From assembly GCA_900110015.1 (NCBI GenBank), contig FOCD01000002.1, positions 186,001 through 250,000 of the forward strand: a stretch of DNA of 64,000 nt. Reading direction: 5' to 3'. Of the stretch, positions 35,709-44,658 are shown one piece after another. The position numbers and the translations under genes are program-made. This DNA comes from Terribacillus saccharophilus (GTDB taxonomy: Bacteria > Bacillota > Bacilli > Bacillales > Amphibacillaceae). Under the pieces are notes generated by a model. That model worked only from the letters and a program-made list of their open reading frames with translations. It had not been told where the DNA came from and made no database searches. Position 1 is the first letter of the stretch. The number at the start of each line of letters is the position of its first letter.

Positions 35709-38207
35709 CACAGGTTGGGTATAAGCAGAGATCTTCTCCTGAATAAACTTCCAAACTCTATCAGACGACTTACTGTCTTGGAAGTGATGCACTTGATCTC
35801 GAATTTGCTTACGCTCAGCAGCATACCAGGAAGAGTTCTCCAAAAATGACGACAGTGCATCTTGCAGCGCTTCCTGCGTGGTCACTTTCGGCCCCGGCGT
35901 CCAATTAGTATATGAATCGAGGATGAACCCACGATTTTGCTGGTACGACTGTAGATCTACAGGAGAGAAGATGATCGGCTTGTCTAACAACAAATAATCG
36001 AAATAAATAGATGAATAATCCGTAATCAGCATATCCGCTAGCGGCATGATTTCATACAAATCCATTCCATACCGTGTCAACATTTCATCGGTCAGCAAAT
36101 GTACACGCGTCTGCATCTCGAAATGATTTAAAAACAGTTTTTCCTCAGCAGGATGTAGCTTAACAATCAGCTCCAAATTTTCTTTCTCTAGAAAATCATA
36201 AAACTTATCATTATCAAAGCTTTCCATTCCAAAAAGATTATCCCGATTTAAATTTGTATCGGCACGATCATTATGAGCTACTTGACGATACGTTGGCATA
36301 AAGAAAATCATCCTGCTTTCACTTGGATCGATATCAAATTCTTCTCTGAGGAAATGTGTATCCGGTCGCTGCAATAGCAAATCATTACGAGGAGCCCCAG
36401 TCAGCTGAATATGTTCCGGATTCAACTTAAAACAACGCGTCATTAAATTGCTGAAGAAATCTGAGTACGAACATACATAGTTAATGCTCCCCCATCGATC
36501 AGCCAATACATGCTTATTCTGTTCGTTCTTATCCAGAAATCCCATCGCTTTCAGGGGGAATCCATGCCATGTATCAATTATCAGCTGATTTGGATTATAA
36601 AGCTTTTTATTATGTTTGATATTCGCTTCAGTAATGATTAATACGTCAGCAGCTTTGACTTTCTCCTGGAATTCCTGTGTTTCCTGCTGTTGTAGAAGCT
36701 CTACATCAAAAGCCTCTTGGATAGAATCAGGAATATGTTTCGCCATAGCATAGGTATTTGAACCGCTGCTATTACGTGCTACCATCACTAGCTTTTTACG
36801 TCCGGTTGTCGAAACAGATAGTTCTTCTGACCGATAAGGTGCTTCTCTATGAAGCTGATCGATTTTCCATGTTCCTGCTTTATTAGTTAGCTCTAGTCTG
36901 CAATATACTTTTTCAGAACGATCTTGTTCTTTCCAAGTTTGAATCAACAGCAAGCGCACGGAAGCTCTAGTATAGTGATAGTCAACAGATTCTACTTTAG
37001 GATATGCAATCTGTCTAATTACATCTGCCTCAACTGGCTTAAACTCTCCCATAATATAGCGCTGGGTGAAGAAACTCGCTAGATAGTCGACCTCATCTTC
37101 GGTCTGAATTACTAACTCTGCTCCTTCAATTGCACAAGTTAAAATATCATTCAGCACTTTATAATAGAGGTATTGCGAATCATGGATTGCCTGCAAAGTT
37201 ATTCCAGTATCACTTTCGTCACTCAATGCATTTTCTAAGTTATCCACTACAGTATTAATGTAATATGGCTGGACCATTGCCTGACATGTCTCAGCCGAAG
37301 GCAATTCATACGCACCATCAGCAATAGCTGGTAGATCATCTAACGTTGGCAGCTCTTCACTCGATCCTTCAAAGACTGTTACAACTCCTTTAGATAAAGC
37401 TTCCACTGTCAGCAAGTGCGATTCTTCATAGTTGTCATTAACGATAATAGCTGTTGCCGATTCTACATGTAACCAAGTATCTACCGCTGTATCTCTCCAA
37501 TCAATTGTTTCGATTCCCATTTGCAGTGCCATATCTTGAATAGCCGCCTTATCAGAACCTTCACCGATTATCGTCAAATGTGCTTTATTCTGTATAGTTC
37601 GAAAGGCGGTGAATATATGTTCAAAATGGTTATCGAACAAAGAAAGTTCACCGACAGAGATAAAATGCGCTTTATCTGCAGGACGAGGAATTATTTCGTA
37701 TTTTTCCTGCAATATTGGCTCACCAATCATATGCAGCCATTGATCCTGAAAAGTGTATCGTTGAACTGCTTCCTCTAGCTGCTCATTCATTATCAAATGT
37801 CGATCAGCAAATTTTAGCGCATCTTCATATCCATATTCCTCAGGCATTCCTTGTAACCACGAGTAGATCCTCGGTACAGCCCCGCTCAGCTGAGCTACAG
37901 CTGTACGGCATACGTAATTCAGTAGCGGAGCACGTACTGCAACAATCACATCAGGATTGCCGTGATGACGCAGACTATTTGTATATCCTTCTATAAGCGA
38001 ATCTGGATTTTCATACTCTAGTCCGCTTTTCTCTCCATAATAATGGATTTCCGGCAAAGCTGACTCCCATTCCGCATGTTCCGGGCGATAGGCTTGGAAC
38101 ACACGAACTTGGTGACCACGTTCTGATAGCAAATGTGTTGCCTTTGTTAAAGTATGTTCCAGCTGGCCGCTACCATCGGCGTAGATGAGTGCGAAATCAA
38201 TGATCAT
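35706..38207 (-). CDS. Two-domain glycosyltransferase / CDP-glycerol glycerophosphotransferase
   Basis: The 833-residue cytoplasmic protein joins an N-terminal GT4-like glycosyltransferase (about 1-300, starting DFALIYADGSGQLEHTL, with ISVGELSLFDNHFEHIFTAF) to a C-terminal TagB/TagF-type glycerophosphotransferase (about 470-825: DTWHGFPLKAMG, GAPRND, MPTYR, IVKLHPAEE, ITDYSSIYFDYLLLDKPI). The family builds poly(glycerol-phosphate) teichoic-acid-like chains. GGAGGGG lies eight bases before the ATG. It sits directly after hag and before fliD, where Gram-positive genomes often keep flagellin-modification genes; a role in wall polymer synthesis is the alternative. Confidence 0.85.
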   Translation of the reverse strand: MIIDFALIYADGSGQLEHTLTKATHLLSERGHQVRVFQAYRPEHAEWESALPEIHYYGEKSGLEYENPDSLIEGYTNSLRHHGNPDVIVAVRAPLLNYVCRTAVAQLSGAVPRIYSWLQGMPEEYGYEDALKFADRHLIMNEQLEEAVQRYTFQDQWLHMIGEPILQEKYEIIPRPADKAHFISVGELSLFDNHFEHIFTAFRTIQNKAHLTIIGEGSDKAAIQDMALQMGIETIDWRDTAVDTWLHVESATAIIVNDNYEESHLLTVEALSKGVVTVFEGSSEELPTLDDLPAIADGAYELPSAETCQAMVQPYYINTVVDNLENALSDESDTGITLQAIHDSQYLYYKVLNDILTCAIEGAELVIQTEDEVDYLASFFTQRYIMGEFKPVEADVIRQIAYPKVESVDYHYTRASVRLLLIQTWKEQDRSEKVYCRLELTNKAGTWKIDQLHREAPYRSEELSVSTTGRKKLVMVARNSSGSNTYAMAKHIPDSIQEAFDVELLQQQETQEFQEKVKAADVLIITEANIKHNKKLYNPNQLIIDTWHGFPLKAMGFLDKNEQNKHVLADRWGSINYVCSYSDFFSNLMTRCFKLNPEHIQLTGAPRNDLLLQRPDTHFLREEFDIDPSESRMIFFMPTYRQVAHNDRADTNLNRDNLFGMESFDNDKFYDFLEKENLELIVKLHPAEEKLFLNHFEMQTRVHLLTDEMLTRYGMDLYEIMPLADMLITDYSSIYFDYLLLDKPIIFSPVDLQSYQQNRGFILDSYTNWTPGPKVTTQEALQDALSSFLENSSWYAAERKQIRDQVHHFQDSKSSDRVWKFIQEKISAYTQPV

Positions 38208-38277
38208 GTGGCGAACCCCTCCGATACAAGTAGTTGATGTTCTTATTCTACAAGTTTACTCTCGTATTTGCACATAC

Positions 38278-38317
38278 AAAAAAATCGCACAAGGCGACTA
38301 ACGCCTGTGCGATTTTT
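38278..38317. terminator. Strong terminator after hag
   Basis: AAAATCGCACA-GGCG pairs with CGCC-TGTGCGATTTT. The minus strand, after hag, continues with seven T residues. The A/T-rich flanks make it nearly symmetric. Confidence 0.9.
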
Positions 38318-38338
38318 ATGAAAGAGCTCTTCAAGAAC

Positions 38339-39370
38339 TTATTGAAGCAATTGAAGTACGCCTTGTGGCTGTTGGTTAGCTTGAGCCAACATAGATTGAG
38401 CAGCCTGAGAAAGGATGTTGTTCTTAGTGAAGTTCATCATTTCTTGAGCCATGTTAACGTCGCGGATACGAGATTCAGCAGCAGTCAAGTTCTCAGAAGA
38501 TGTACCAAGGTTATTGATTGTGTGATCAAGACGGTTTTGGTATGCACCTAGTTTAGAACGCTCTGCAGAAACTGTGTCGATTGCAGTTTGGATAGTTGTG
38601 ATAGCTGTATCAGCAGATTTCTTGTCAGAAATATTAATTCCCAGTGTTGTTCCAGCTGCTAGTTCTTTGTCAGCTGCTTTGAATAGTGTTTTATTTCCAT
38701 CTCCGTCAGCTTCGCTGTAGTAACCAGCAACTGTTGCTGCTTTAGCTTCTACTGGAGGCACAGCATCTGGATCAGCTGCTACTGCTTCTTCAGCTTCTTG
38801 GAAAGTATAAACATCCTCACCTACAGTGATTGTAGTTCCGTCATCAGAAACTTCCCCACCGTCTACTTTAAGTGCTTCTGCACCCATATCGTTGATAGCA
38901 AGACTAATGCTTTGACCAGCGTTAGCGCCGATGTGGAAAGTAAGATCCTTCGCGTCACCGTTGATAAGTTTTTTCGTGTTGAATTCAGTATCAGTAGAGA
39001 TACGAGTGATCTCAGATGCAAGCTGATCTACTTCTTTTTGAAGCTCTGCACGGTCATTATCGTTGTTAGAATCAGATGCAGACTGAACAGAAAGTTCACG
39101 CATACGTTGTAGAATGGAGTGAGTTTCGTTCAAAGCACCCTCAGCAGTTTGGATCAAAGAGATACCGTCTTGTGCGTTTTTAGAAGCCATGTCAAGACCA
39201 CGGATCTGACCACGCATTTTTTCGGAGATTGCAAGACCTGCTGCATCGTCTCCAGCTTTGTTGATTTTAAGACCAGAAGAAAGTTTTTCTAGTGATCCTT
39301 GTGTAGATGATTGGTTAGCACTTAGTTTGTTGAAAGTGTTAAGTGCAGCGATATTGTGATTAATTCTCAT
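38339..39370 (-). CDS. hag: Flagellin
   Basis: The 343-residue flagellin has the conserved D0/D1 N-terminus (MRINHNIAALNTFNKL, then SSGLKINKAGDDAAGLAISE) and C-terminus (MAQEMMNFTKNNILSQAAQS, ending VLQLLQ). The variable centre (about residues 150-260) is acidic and Ala/Glu-rich and longer than in the 304-residue B. subtilis Hag. AAGGAGG lies about eight bases before the ATG. A SigD promoter and a CsrA-type hairpin in the leader show the usual two-level control. It is monocistronic. Confidence 0.98.
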   Translation of the reverse strand: MRINHNIAALNTFNKLSANQSSTQGSLEKLSSGLKINKAGDDAAGLAISEKMRGQIRGLDMASKNAQDGISLIQTAEGALNETHSILQRMRELSVQSASDSNNDNDRAELQKEVDQLASEITRISTDTEFNTKKLINGDAKDLTFHIGANAGQSISLAINDMGAEALKVDGGEVSDDGTTITVGEDVYTFQEAEEAVAADPDAVPPVEAKAATVAGYYSEADGDGNKTLFKAADKELAAGTTLGINISDKKSADTAITTIQTAIDTVSAERSKLGAYQNRLDHTINNLGTSSENLTAAESRIRDVNMAQEMMNFTKNNILSQAAQSMLAQANQQPQGVLQLLQ

Positions 39371-39401
39371 TTTAAAATTCCTCCTTGAGTGTAAGTACAG
39401 C

Positions 39402-39415
39402 CCACATCCTTGTGG
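39402..39415 (-). promoter_or_regulatory. CsrA-binding hairpin in the hag leader
   Basis: The minus strand reads CCACA-AGGA-TGTGG: a five-bp stem presenting AGGA in the loop, matching the CsrA site consensus ACARGGAUGU. The hag ribosome site CAAGGAGGA, about 20 bases downstream, is the expected second CsrA site. In B. subtilis CsrA bound to both sites blocks hag translation until FliW removes it. Confidence 0.8.
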
Positions 39416-39470
39416 TTTTCACTGGTCCGCAGCGGTCGGCCGCCCGCTGGTTTCCTGTGCTGTATTACTT

Positions 39471-39497
39471 ATATCGGAGGATTTTACAACATGTTTA
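39471..39497 (-). promoter_or_regulatory. SigD promoter of hag
   Basis: TAAA (39494-39497), exactly 15 bp, then TCCGATAT (39471-39478) on the minus strand match the SigD consensus TAAA-N15-GCCGATAT. The -35 overlaps the csrA stop codon. Confidence 0.85.
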
Positions 39498-39725
39498 GCT
39501 TTTTTCTCCATTATTTTTCAAGAAATCGAGTAAATCGACGGATGTTTCTGCTGCAGCGCTATTTTCCTGTTCTATTGCAAGGTAGACTTCCTTTCTATGT
39601 ATAGCAATCTCCCTCGGAGCATCAATCCCTAGTTTGATTTGTTCTCCATCGATACTTAGTATTTTCAGTTCGATGTCATCACCTATTTTAAGTGATTCCC
39701 CAACTTTTCTCGTCAATACTAGCAT
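39495..39725 (-). CDS. csrA: Translational regulator CsrA
   Basis: CsrA is a small RNA-binding dimer that represses hag translation. The 76-residue protein begins [18 protein letters not shown] and has [19 protein letters not shown], all family-typical; the C-terminal extension ending [13 protein letters not shown] is the part that binds FliW in Bacilli. Its ATG overlaps the fliW stop (TGATG), so the antagonist pair is translationally coupled. Target site: the hairpin in the hag leader next door. Confidence 0.97.
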   Translation of the reverse strand: MLVLTRKVGESLKIGDDIELKILSIDGEQIKLGIDAPREIAIHRKEVYLAIEQENSAAAETSVDLLDFLKNNGEKS

Positions 39726-40162
39726 CAGTCCACCCTCGCTTTCTCGGCTTGCATAGGTGTCCGTGATGAATACTCTTCTGATAGTATAATTTGTTGTCCA
39801 ACAAGAGAATCTGTATTAATTATAAGCGGCGCCTGCAGATTAATTGTGCTCTCTACAAAAGGATCACGTAATGTCAATATAGATAATACGTTTACTTGTT
39901 CTAGCTTCGTAATGCCTAATTCTTCTTTAACCTGCTCTGCCAAATCAAAAGCATATTCTTTCTTAAAGTGATACGGACTAGTCACTACAAATGCTACAGG
40001 AGGCGTAGTTGTACTTTGCAAAATCTGAAATACAGGATTATCCGGAAAATCAATCAATACAAATGCTTTTTCATCCAGAAATCCAGGCAATCCCTTCTCA
40101 AAGCGGATAACCTTCTCTTCATCTACTTTCGTACTGCCAAAGTACTTTGTTTCAATAATCAT
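39725..40162 (-). CDS. fliW: Flagellar assembly factor FliW
   Basis: FliW binds either flagellin or CsrA; when flagellin is exported, freed FliW sequesters CsrA and relieves hag repression. The 145-residue protein shows [19 protein letters not shown] and [13 protein letters not shown] family segments. AAGGAG lies about eight bases before the ATG. It is coupled to csrA and follows yviE by 11 bases. Confidence 0.96.
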   Translation of the reverse strand: MIIETKYFGSTKVDEEKVIRFEKGLPGFLDEKAFVLIDFPDNPVFQILQSTTTPPVAFVVTSPYHFKKEYAFDLAEQVKEELGITKLEQVNVLSILTLRDPFVESTINLQAPLIINTDSLVGQQIILSEEYSSRTPMQAEKARVD

Positions 40163-40173
40163 TAGTAAACTCC

Positions 40174-40767
40174 TTATATATTTATTTCAAATCCGTTGAC
40201 TCCATAAAACGTTAAGTTCTCAAAGTCTACCTTTAATGATTGATATTGCGCAATCCCTGTATCTACTTGGCCTTTTATATAATCGAATTGCGGCTTTTGT
40301 GGAGTATTGGTGATCTCCGGACGGTTAATCTTCACCTTAATAGCCAACTCAGATGGTTGATAATCTGTTTTGACAGCAAAATTCGATGGAATCCAACCTA
40401 ATGCAAAATCCTTCAGTTTCCTCTCGTCTATCCTTTTCGCTTGCGCAACTATTGGATCGCCTCCCTTTTCAATTTCCATCATTTCCTTGCCTTCTTGGAC
40501 CCGACGCGCTATGCCTTCAAAATTTGATTTCTTACCGAGGTTAGCAAAATCCTCTGTCCGCTTAAATACAGATTTCAAGTCCATATCATTCCATGCTTGT
40601 GTCTGATCAATTGTAAGTTTAGAAGGTGTCGTATGCATTGTGATTTCTGCTTTCGGCTGTCGGATAGTTTGTTCAGCTTTTGGCTGCCGAATATTCACTG
40701 TCGCATCGGTTGTATTAATACTGATTTTAGCTTGCTGCGATTGTAATCGTACCTGCGGCATTTGCAT
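40174..40767 (-). CDS. yviE: YviE-like flagellar-cluster protein (DUF6470)
   Basis: The 197-residue protein has repeats near its start in which INTTDATVNIRQPKAE is followed by QTIRQPKAEITMHT, an amyloid-like beta pattern, and ends in a beta-rich domain. It matches the DUF6470/YviE family that always lies between flgL and fliW in Bacillus. Function is unknown. AAAGGAG precedes the ATG. A terminator-like hairpin separates it from flgL. Confidence 0.8.
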   Translation of the reverse strand: MQMPQVRLQSQQAKISINTTDATVNIRQPKAEQTIRQPKAEITMHTTPSKLTIDQTQAWNDMDLKSVFKRTEDFANLGKKSNFEGIARRVQEGKEMMEIEKGGDPIVAQAKRIDERKLKDFALGWIPSNFAVKTDYQPSELAIKVKINRPEITNTPQKPQFDYIKGQVDTGIAQYQSLKVDFENLTFYGVNGFEINI

Positions 40768-40788
40768 AACTATCGCTCCTTTCTATAC

Positions 40789-40817
40789 AAAAAGCTCCGC
40801 CCACTGGCAGAGCTTTA
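40789..40817 (-). terminator. Terminator-like hairpin between flgL and yviE
   Basis: AAAGCTC-GCC pairs with GGC-GAGCTTT on the minus strand and is followed by TTTG. It would lower expression of yviE-fliW-csrA relative to flgM-flgL. Confidence 0.7.
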
Positions 40818-40824
40818 TCTATTT

Positions 40825-41709
40825 TTATCGTAGGAAGTCCATAAGGGTTGGTTGAATAATTCGTGCGCCAGCTGACATCGCTGCACGGTGAACTGCTTCC
40901 TGGGAAGTAAGATTCATAATAACTTCTTCCATCTCAGCATCTTCATTATTGGACATCAATTCTGTAGCAGAAAGCTCCTGGTCTCCCAATCGAGATTCCA
41001 CAAGATCCATGCGATTCATCCGAGCACCTATGTCAGCTCTTTCGTTGACAAGATTATTAATATTCTCGTCAATAAGCCCGATATACTGATCTAAGTCTTC
41101 ATCTGATCCATCGGAACGGAGTGCTGCAGAGAAATTATTCAAGTCATCGAATAATTTATTTCCGAATACTGCACCGCCATCCACATTAATCTTTACGTCA
41201 ACACCTTTGGATAAAGTCAGATTAACAGCATTAGAATTGAAATCTACAGTAGTGCTACCATCTTCATTAATCGTAACAGGAGCTGTGTTAGTAGCTGAGC
41301 CATTAAAGATATACTTCTCATTTACTTGTGTATTTGCAATAGTGGCAAGTTGTTCCTTCAGCTGATCAACTTCCTCTGCAATATTTGCACGCTGTCCCTC
41401 TTCATAAGTACCATTGCTTGCTTGGACAGCTAATTCCCGAAGTCGCTGCAGTGCGCTTGTAGCATTGCTCATTGCCGAATCAGAGTTATCAATCCAACTC
41501 TGTGCCTCGGAAAGATTTCGCTTGTATTGTGCAACATCACGAACCTCAGTCCGATAACCCATACCCTTCGTCGCAACAACAGGATCATCGGAAGGCTTTG
41601 TGATTTTCTTTCCTGAAGAAAGCTGTTCGGAATACTTATTCAAGTCACTATAGCTGTTGCTCAGGTTACGCAGCATACTGTTGGACATCATACTTTGTGT
41701 TATACGCAT
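40825..41709 (-). CDS. flgL: Flagellar hook-associated protein 3 FlgL
   Basis: FlgL is the hook-filament junction protein next to the filament. The 294-residue protein has flagellin-like ends (MRITQSMMSNSMLRNLSNSY; LSSGKKITKPSDDP; ends ARIIQPTLMDFLR). GGGAGGTAA lies eight bases before the ATG, seven bases after flgK, so the two are cotranscribed. Confidence 0.96.
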   Translation of the reverse strand: MRITQSMMSNSMLRNLSNSYSDLNKYSEQLSSGKKITKPSDDPVVATKGMGYRTEVRDVAQYKRNLSEAQSWIDNSDSAMSNATSALQRLRELAVQASNGTYEEGQRANIAEEVDQLKEQLATIANTQVNEKYIFNGSATNTAPVTINEDGSTTVDFNSNAVNLTLSKGVDVKINVDGGAVFGNKLFDDLNNFSAALRSDGSDEDLDQYIGLIDENINNLVNERADIGARMNRMDLVESRLGDQELSATELMSNNEDAEMEEVIMNLTSQEAVHRAAMSAGARIIQPTLMDFLR

Positions 41710-41716
41710 GTTTCAC

Positions 41717-43234
41717 TTACCTCCCTACTAATCCCATATTGTTAATGATTGTATCGAGCATTTCGTCCACGGCTGTCATGCTGCGGGCTGCAGCATTATA
41801 GGCATGCTGGAACTTGATCATGTTGGTCATTTCTTCGTCGAGTGACACACTGGATACGGATTGACGCTGCAAATCAGCTTGATCTACTAATGAAGTAGAG
41901 TTCGTTGCTTGTCTCTTTGCTTCCTGTGCATTTACTCCTAATGTCCCAATCATACCTTCATAAAAGCTGCTGACAGAAGTGTTGCCCAGTCCTTCTAAAG
42001 GTGAACGCATTGCTTCTGAAAGCTTCTTGGCGTTTTCACCATTACCAGAGGTACCGTCTGCACTTGCTGCAATTAAGTCCGGTTTGCCCTCGATAGCATC
42101 AGACAAACTGATATTTGCCGCAGCGCCATACTCAGATCCGCCGGCATCAAAGAAATCAATACCAGACACTGTGCCGTCTTTCGTATAGCCAGTCTGCTGT
42201 ACAGCATTCATTGCCTGGGCAAAGCTGAACGCCATTTTATCAAGGTTCTTCATCATTTCCGGATATGTACCTTTAACAGCACCGTCTTCCAGATAGCCAT
42301 AAGAATCTATAAGTCCTTTAAGTTCACCTTTAGATGTAAAGTTCTCTACAGAAATTTCTGTATCTCCAAAAGTGATACTCTCAACAGCTTCCATGCCGTT
42401 TTCGTCTTGGCCATACTGAATGGACAATGGCTGATATGTTTTTGAATCTGGATCAACCAATACTGCTTGTGCGGCACCTTGATCATCAACCAATGTAATC
42501 TTAGCTATACCTTGTGCAGCTGTCGGAGCATGACCGCCTGATTCCTGGTATTCTACTTTAATGTTGACCATTGATGATAGCTCATCAATCAGTACATCTC
42601 GTTTATCATACAGATCATTTGTTACCATGCCGTGTGGTTCCATCTCGGCGATCTGTTTGTTCAATTCATTGATTTGATTCATATAAGAGTTGATGCTTTT
42701 CACGGATACATTATCAATCTGATCACGAAGATCGCCTCGGACATTGGTCAGGCTGTCAGAGATATAATTAAATGTCTCTGCAACTGCCTGTCCTTTTTGT
42801 AAGGCTACAGAACGCGCTCCGGATTCTTCCGGTGTAGATGAGAGATCCTGTAAGGAGCTCCAGAAATCATCTAATACAGCGGACAATCCTGTATCGGATG
42901 GCTCGTTAATGACGCCTTCCATACGGTTTAGTGCTTCTGATTTCATACTCCAATAAGCAGCTGTACCAGTCTGCGAACGGTATTGCGCATCCAAGTAGCT
43001 ATTGCGGATTCGTTCAATCGAACCTGCTTGGACTCCTGTTCCCTGCTGGCCGACTACTTCTGGACGGTTGCGTCCTGCGGCTGGATATGGGGAGATTTGT
43101 TCGAAGTTAACGCGCTGTCTTGTATAGCCTTCTGTATTTGCATTCGCAATATTATTGCTTGTCGTATATAACGCCGTCTGCTGCGCATATAGCGCAGAGC
43201 GGGCGATTTCTAGTCCTTGGAATGTTGATCCCAT
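41717..43234 (-). CDS. flgK: Flagellar hook-associated protein 1 FlgK
   Basis: FlgK joins the hook to FlgL. The 505-residue protein has the rod/hook-type N-terminus (FQGLEIARSALYAQQTALYT, SNNIANANTEGYTRQRV) and the C-terminal MIKFQHAYNAAARSMTAVDE motif. AAAGGGGA precedes the ATG. Length is near the B. subtilis 507 residues. Confidence 0.97.
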   Translation of the reverse strand: MGSTFQGLEIARSALYAQQTALYTTSNNIANANTEGYTRQRVNFEQISPYPAAGRNRPEVVGQQGTGVQAGSIERIRNSYLDAQYRSQTGTAAYWSMKSEALNRMEGVINEPSDTGLSAVLDDFWSSLQDLSSTPEESGARSVALQKGQAVAETFNYISDSLTNVRGDLRDQIDNVSVKSINSYMNQINELNKQIAEMEPHGMVTNDLYDKRDVLIDELSSMVNIKVEYQESGGHAPTAAQGIAKITLVDDQGAAQAVLVDPDSKTYQPLSIQYGQDENGMEAVESITFGDTEISVENFTSKGELKGLIDSYGYLEDGAVKGTYPEMMKNLDKMAFSFAQAMNAVQQTGYTKDGTVSGIDFFDAGGSEYGAAANISLSDAIEGKPDLIAASADGTSGNGENAKKLSEAMRSPLEGLGNTSVSSFYEGMIGTLGVNAQEAKRQATNSTSLVDQADLQRQSVSSVSLDEEMTNMIKFQHAYNAAARSMTAVDEMLDTIINNMGLVGR

Positions 43235-43273
43235 GTATATTCCCCTTTTACCGATAGCTTTTCCGTATCTGTG

Positions 43274-43765
43274 TTATGCTTTGGAGTCAAATAAGGTGCG
43301 ATTCTGCGGTCGCTGCTGATCTTGATTAGGTGTACCGTAATTCAATGACTGAATGGAGGGAGCAAGCATATCCAATGAAATCTGCAGAAATTGCATCGAT
43401 TGCTCCAGCAGCTGCTGATTGAGTGCTTCCTGTTTCTTGAGCTCTGTCACCGTCTCAGTAAGGCCGATCAGTTCGTGTTCAAACCGAAGCGCTAACTTTT
43501 GATCTGTGATCTGTTCCAAAAGCTCAGAAACAGTCGACGGCACCGGAAGCCCAGAAGCAACAGCATATGCTTCAGTTTGCTTGATTCGCAATTTCTCGAG
43601 TTGGGCTACTGCTTGCACATGCTTCTTCTCTGCAAGCAGCTGCTTTTGCAGACCGTCCATATCATTTGCCTTCAAATGATTGGATTTCAGCTTGCTGATT
43701 TCCAGTAGACTCCGATGCAATTTATGCAGTTTTTCAATTGTTTCTAATAAAGCTTGTAAAGCCAT
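43274..43765 (-). CDS. flgN: Flagellar export chaperone FlgN
   Basis: FlgN chaperones FlgK and FlgL. The 163-residue helical protein has the FlgN-family LLETIEKLHKLHRSLLEISK start and a glutamine-rich, likely disordered tail. AAGGAGGAG lies six bases before the ATG; gaps of 18 and 39 bases to flgM and flgK indicate an operon. Confidence 0.88.
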   Translation of the reverse strand: MALQALLETIEKLHKLHRSLLEISKLKSNHLKANDMDGLQKQLLAEKKHVQAVAQLEKLRIKQTEAYAVASGLPVPSTVSELLEQITDQKLALRFEHELIGLTETVTELKKQEALNQQLLEQSMQFLQISLDMLAPSIQSLNYGTPNQDQQRPQNRTLFDSKA

Positions 43766-43783
43766 GGTTGCTCCTCCTTGGTC

Positions 43784-44041
43784 TTATGACCAAAAATCCA
43801 TCATTTTCTTAGCGGTTTTCTCTGCATCGACTTTATATTCGCCATTTTGTACTGCGGCTTTTATCTGTTCCACATGGCTCTGACGGCTAGCCTGGATTTT
43901 GTCGCCTTCCTGAAGACGTTTCGCCTCAGGAGAGATCTCCAGCTTATCCTGGCGCTGACTTGCTTTTTGCAAATCAGCTTGCTGCTTGAGCTGTTTTGTG
44001 TACGGATTGAAACCGGATTGGTTCGGACCTTGAATTTTCAA
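43784..44041 (-). CDS. flgM: Anti-sigma-D factor FlgM
   Basis: FlgM binds SigD until the hook is complete. The 85-residue protein has the N-terminal MKIQGPNQSGFNPYTKQ segment and the SigD-binding C-terminus (RQSHVEQIKAAVQNGEYKV, ending KTAKKMMDFW). The start is TTG at 44041 with AAAGGGGTG seven bases upstream. A SigD-type promoter directly upstream gives an autoregulatory loop. Confidence 0.95.
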   Translation of the reverse strand: MKIQGPNQSGFNPYTKQLKQQADLQKASQRQDKLEISPEAKRLQEGDKIQASRQSHVEQIKAAVQNGEYKVDAEKTAKKMMDFWS

Positions 44042-44083
44042 AGATCTACACCCCTTTCCAACTTCTTAACACTCTTACAGATA

Positions 44084-44110
44084 GTATCGGTCAACATCGG
44101 GGAAATGTTA
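44084..44110 (-). promoter_or_regulatory. SigD promoter of flgM-flgN-flgK-flgL
   Basis: TAAC (44107-44110), 15 bp, ACCGATAC (44084-44091) on the minus strand approximate TAAA-N15-GCCGATAT. A second overlapping match, TAAA-N14-CCCGATGT, lies just upstream. Confidence 0.55.
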
Positions 44111-44124
44111 AGCGATTTAACGAA

Positions 44125-44541
44125 TTATTTCGCAGAACGGTCTGCATTGTAATAGACACGCTGCTCTTTAACACCGGCAGCTACCCGTTTATCATCCAAT
44201 TCACGGGCAATATCCAAATCTTTACGCATTTGGTCTTTGCAATCTGTGCAGATTTCACCTTCTGTAATCTGATTGGAACAGTTGCGGCAGGAATAAGACA
44301 GCATCGGGAATTGACTTGGCTGCAGTCGTTTTTCGCGGACAAATTTAATGATCAATGATTCTGGTACTGTTGTTACTTCTGTAATTTGCTGGATGGTTGC
44401 TTGACGATTTTCACGTTTGCGCAGATATTGATGTACCATTTGAAAAGAACGCTCTTCCTCTCGATGGCAGTTCGGACAAATATCTCGGTAATCTCGTGCG
44501 AATACGCTTCCACAGCGGACGCAATTTGCTAGTTCTAACAT
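44125..44541 (-). CDS. yvyF: Flagellar operon protein YvyF
   Basis: The 138-residue protein carries two zinc-ribbon-like modules (CVRCGSVF with CPNCHRE near the start; CRNCSNQ with CTDCKDQ near residue 95) and a central MerR/helix-turn-helix-like stretch around VPESLIIKFVREKRLQPSQF. It matches the conserved flagellar-operon family between comFC and flgM. It has been linked to negative control of flagellar genes, but the mechanism is uncertain. GGAGGAGGG precedes the ATG. Confidence 0.85.
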   Translation of the reverse strand: MLELANCVRCGSVFARDYRDICPNCHREEERSFQMVHQYLRKRENRQATIQQITEVTTVPESLIIKFVREKRLQPSQFPMLSYSCRNCSNQITEGEICTDCKDQMRKDLDIARELDDKRVAAGVKEQRVYYNADRSAK

Positions 44542-44599
44542 AGGCTAACGCCCTCCTCCTAGTATAATAGGTACACTCATTGGTGACCTGTTTAGTATA

Positions 44600-44608
44600 A
44601 TTATAGCA
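44600..44608 (-). promoter_or_regulatory. Extended -10 promoter of yvyF
   Basis: TGCTATAAT on the minus strand is a perfect extended -10, about 60 bases before yvyF, between comFC and the flagellar genes. Confidence 0.55.
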
Positions 44609-44658
44609 TGCTAATGTGGCAATCCTGCGGTTTACGCGACATTTGGCATATGGGAAAG

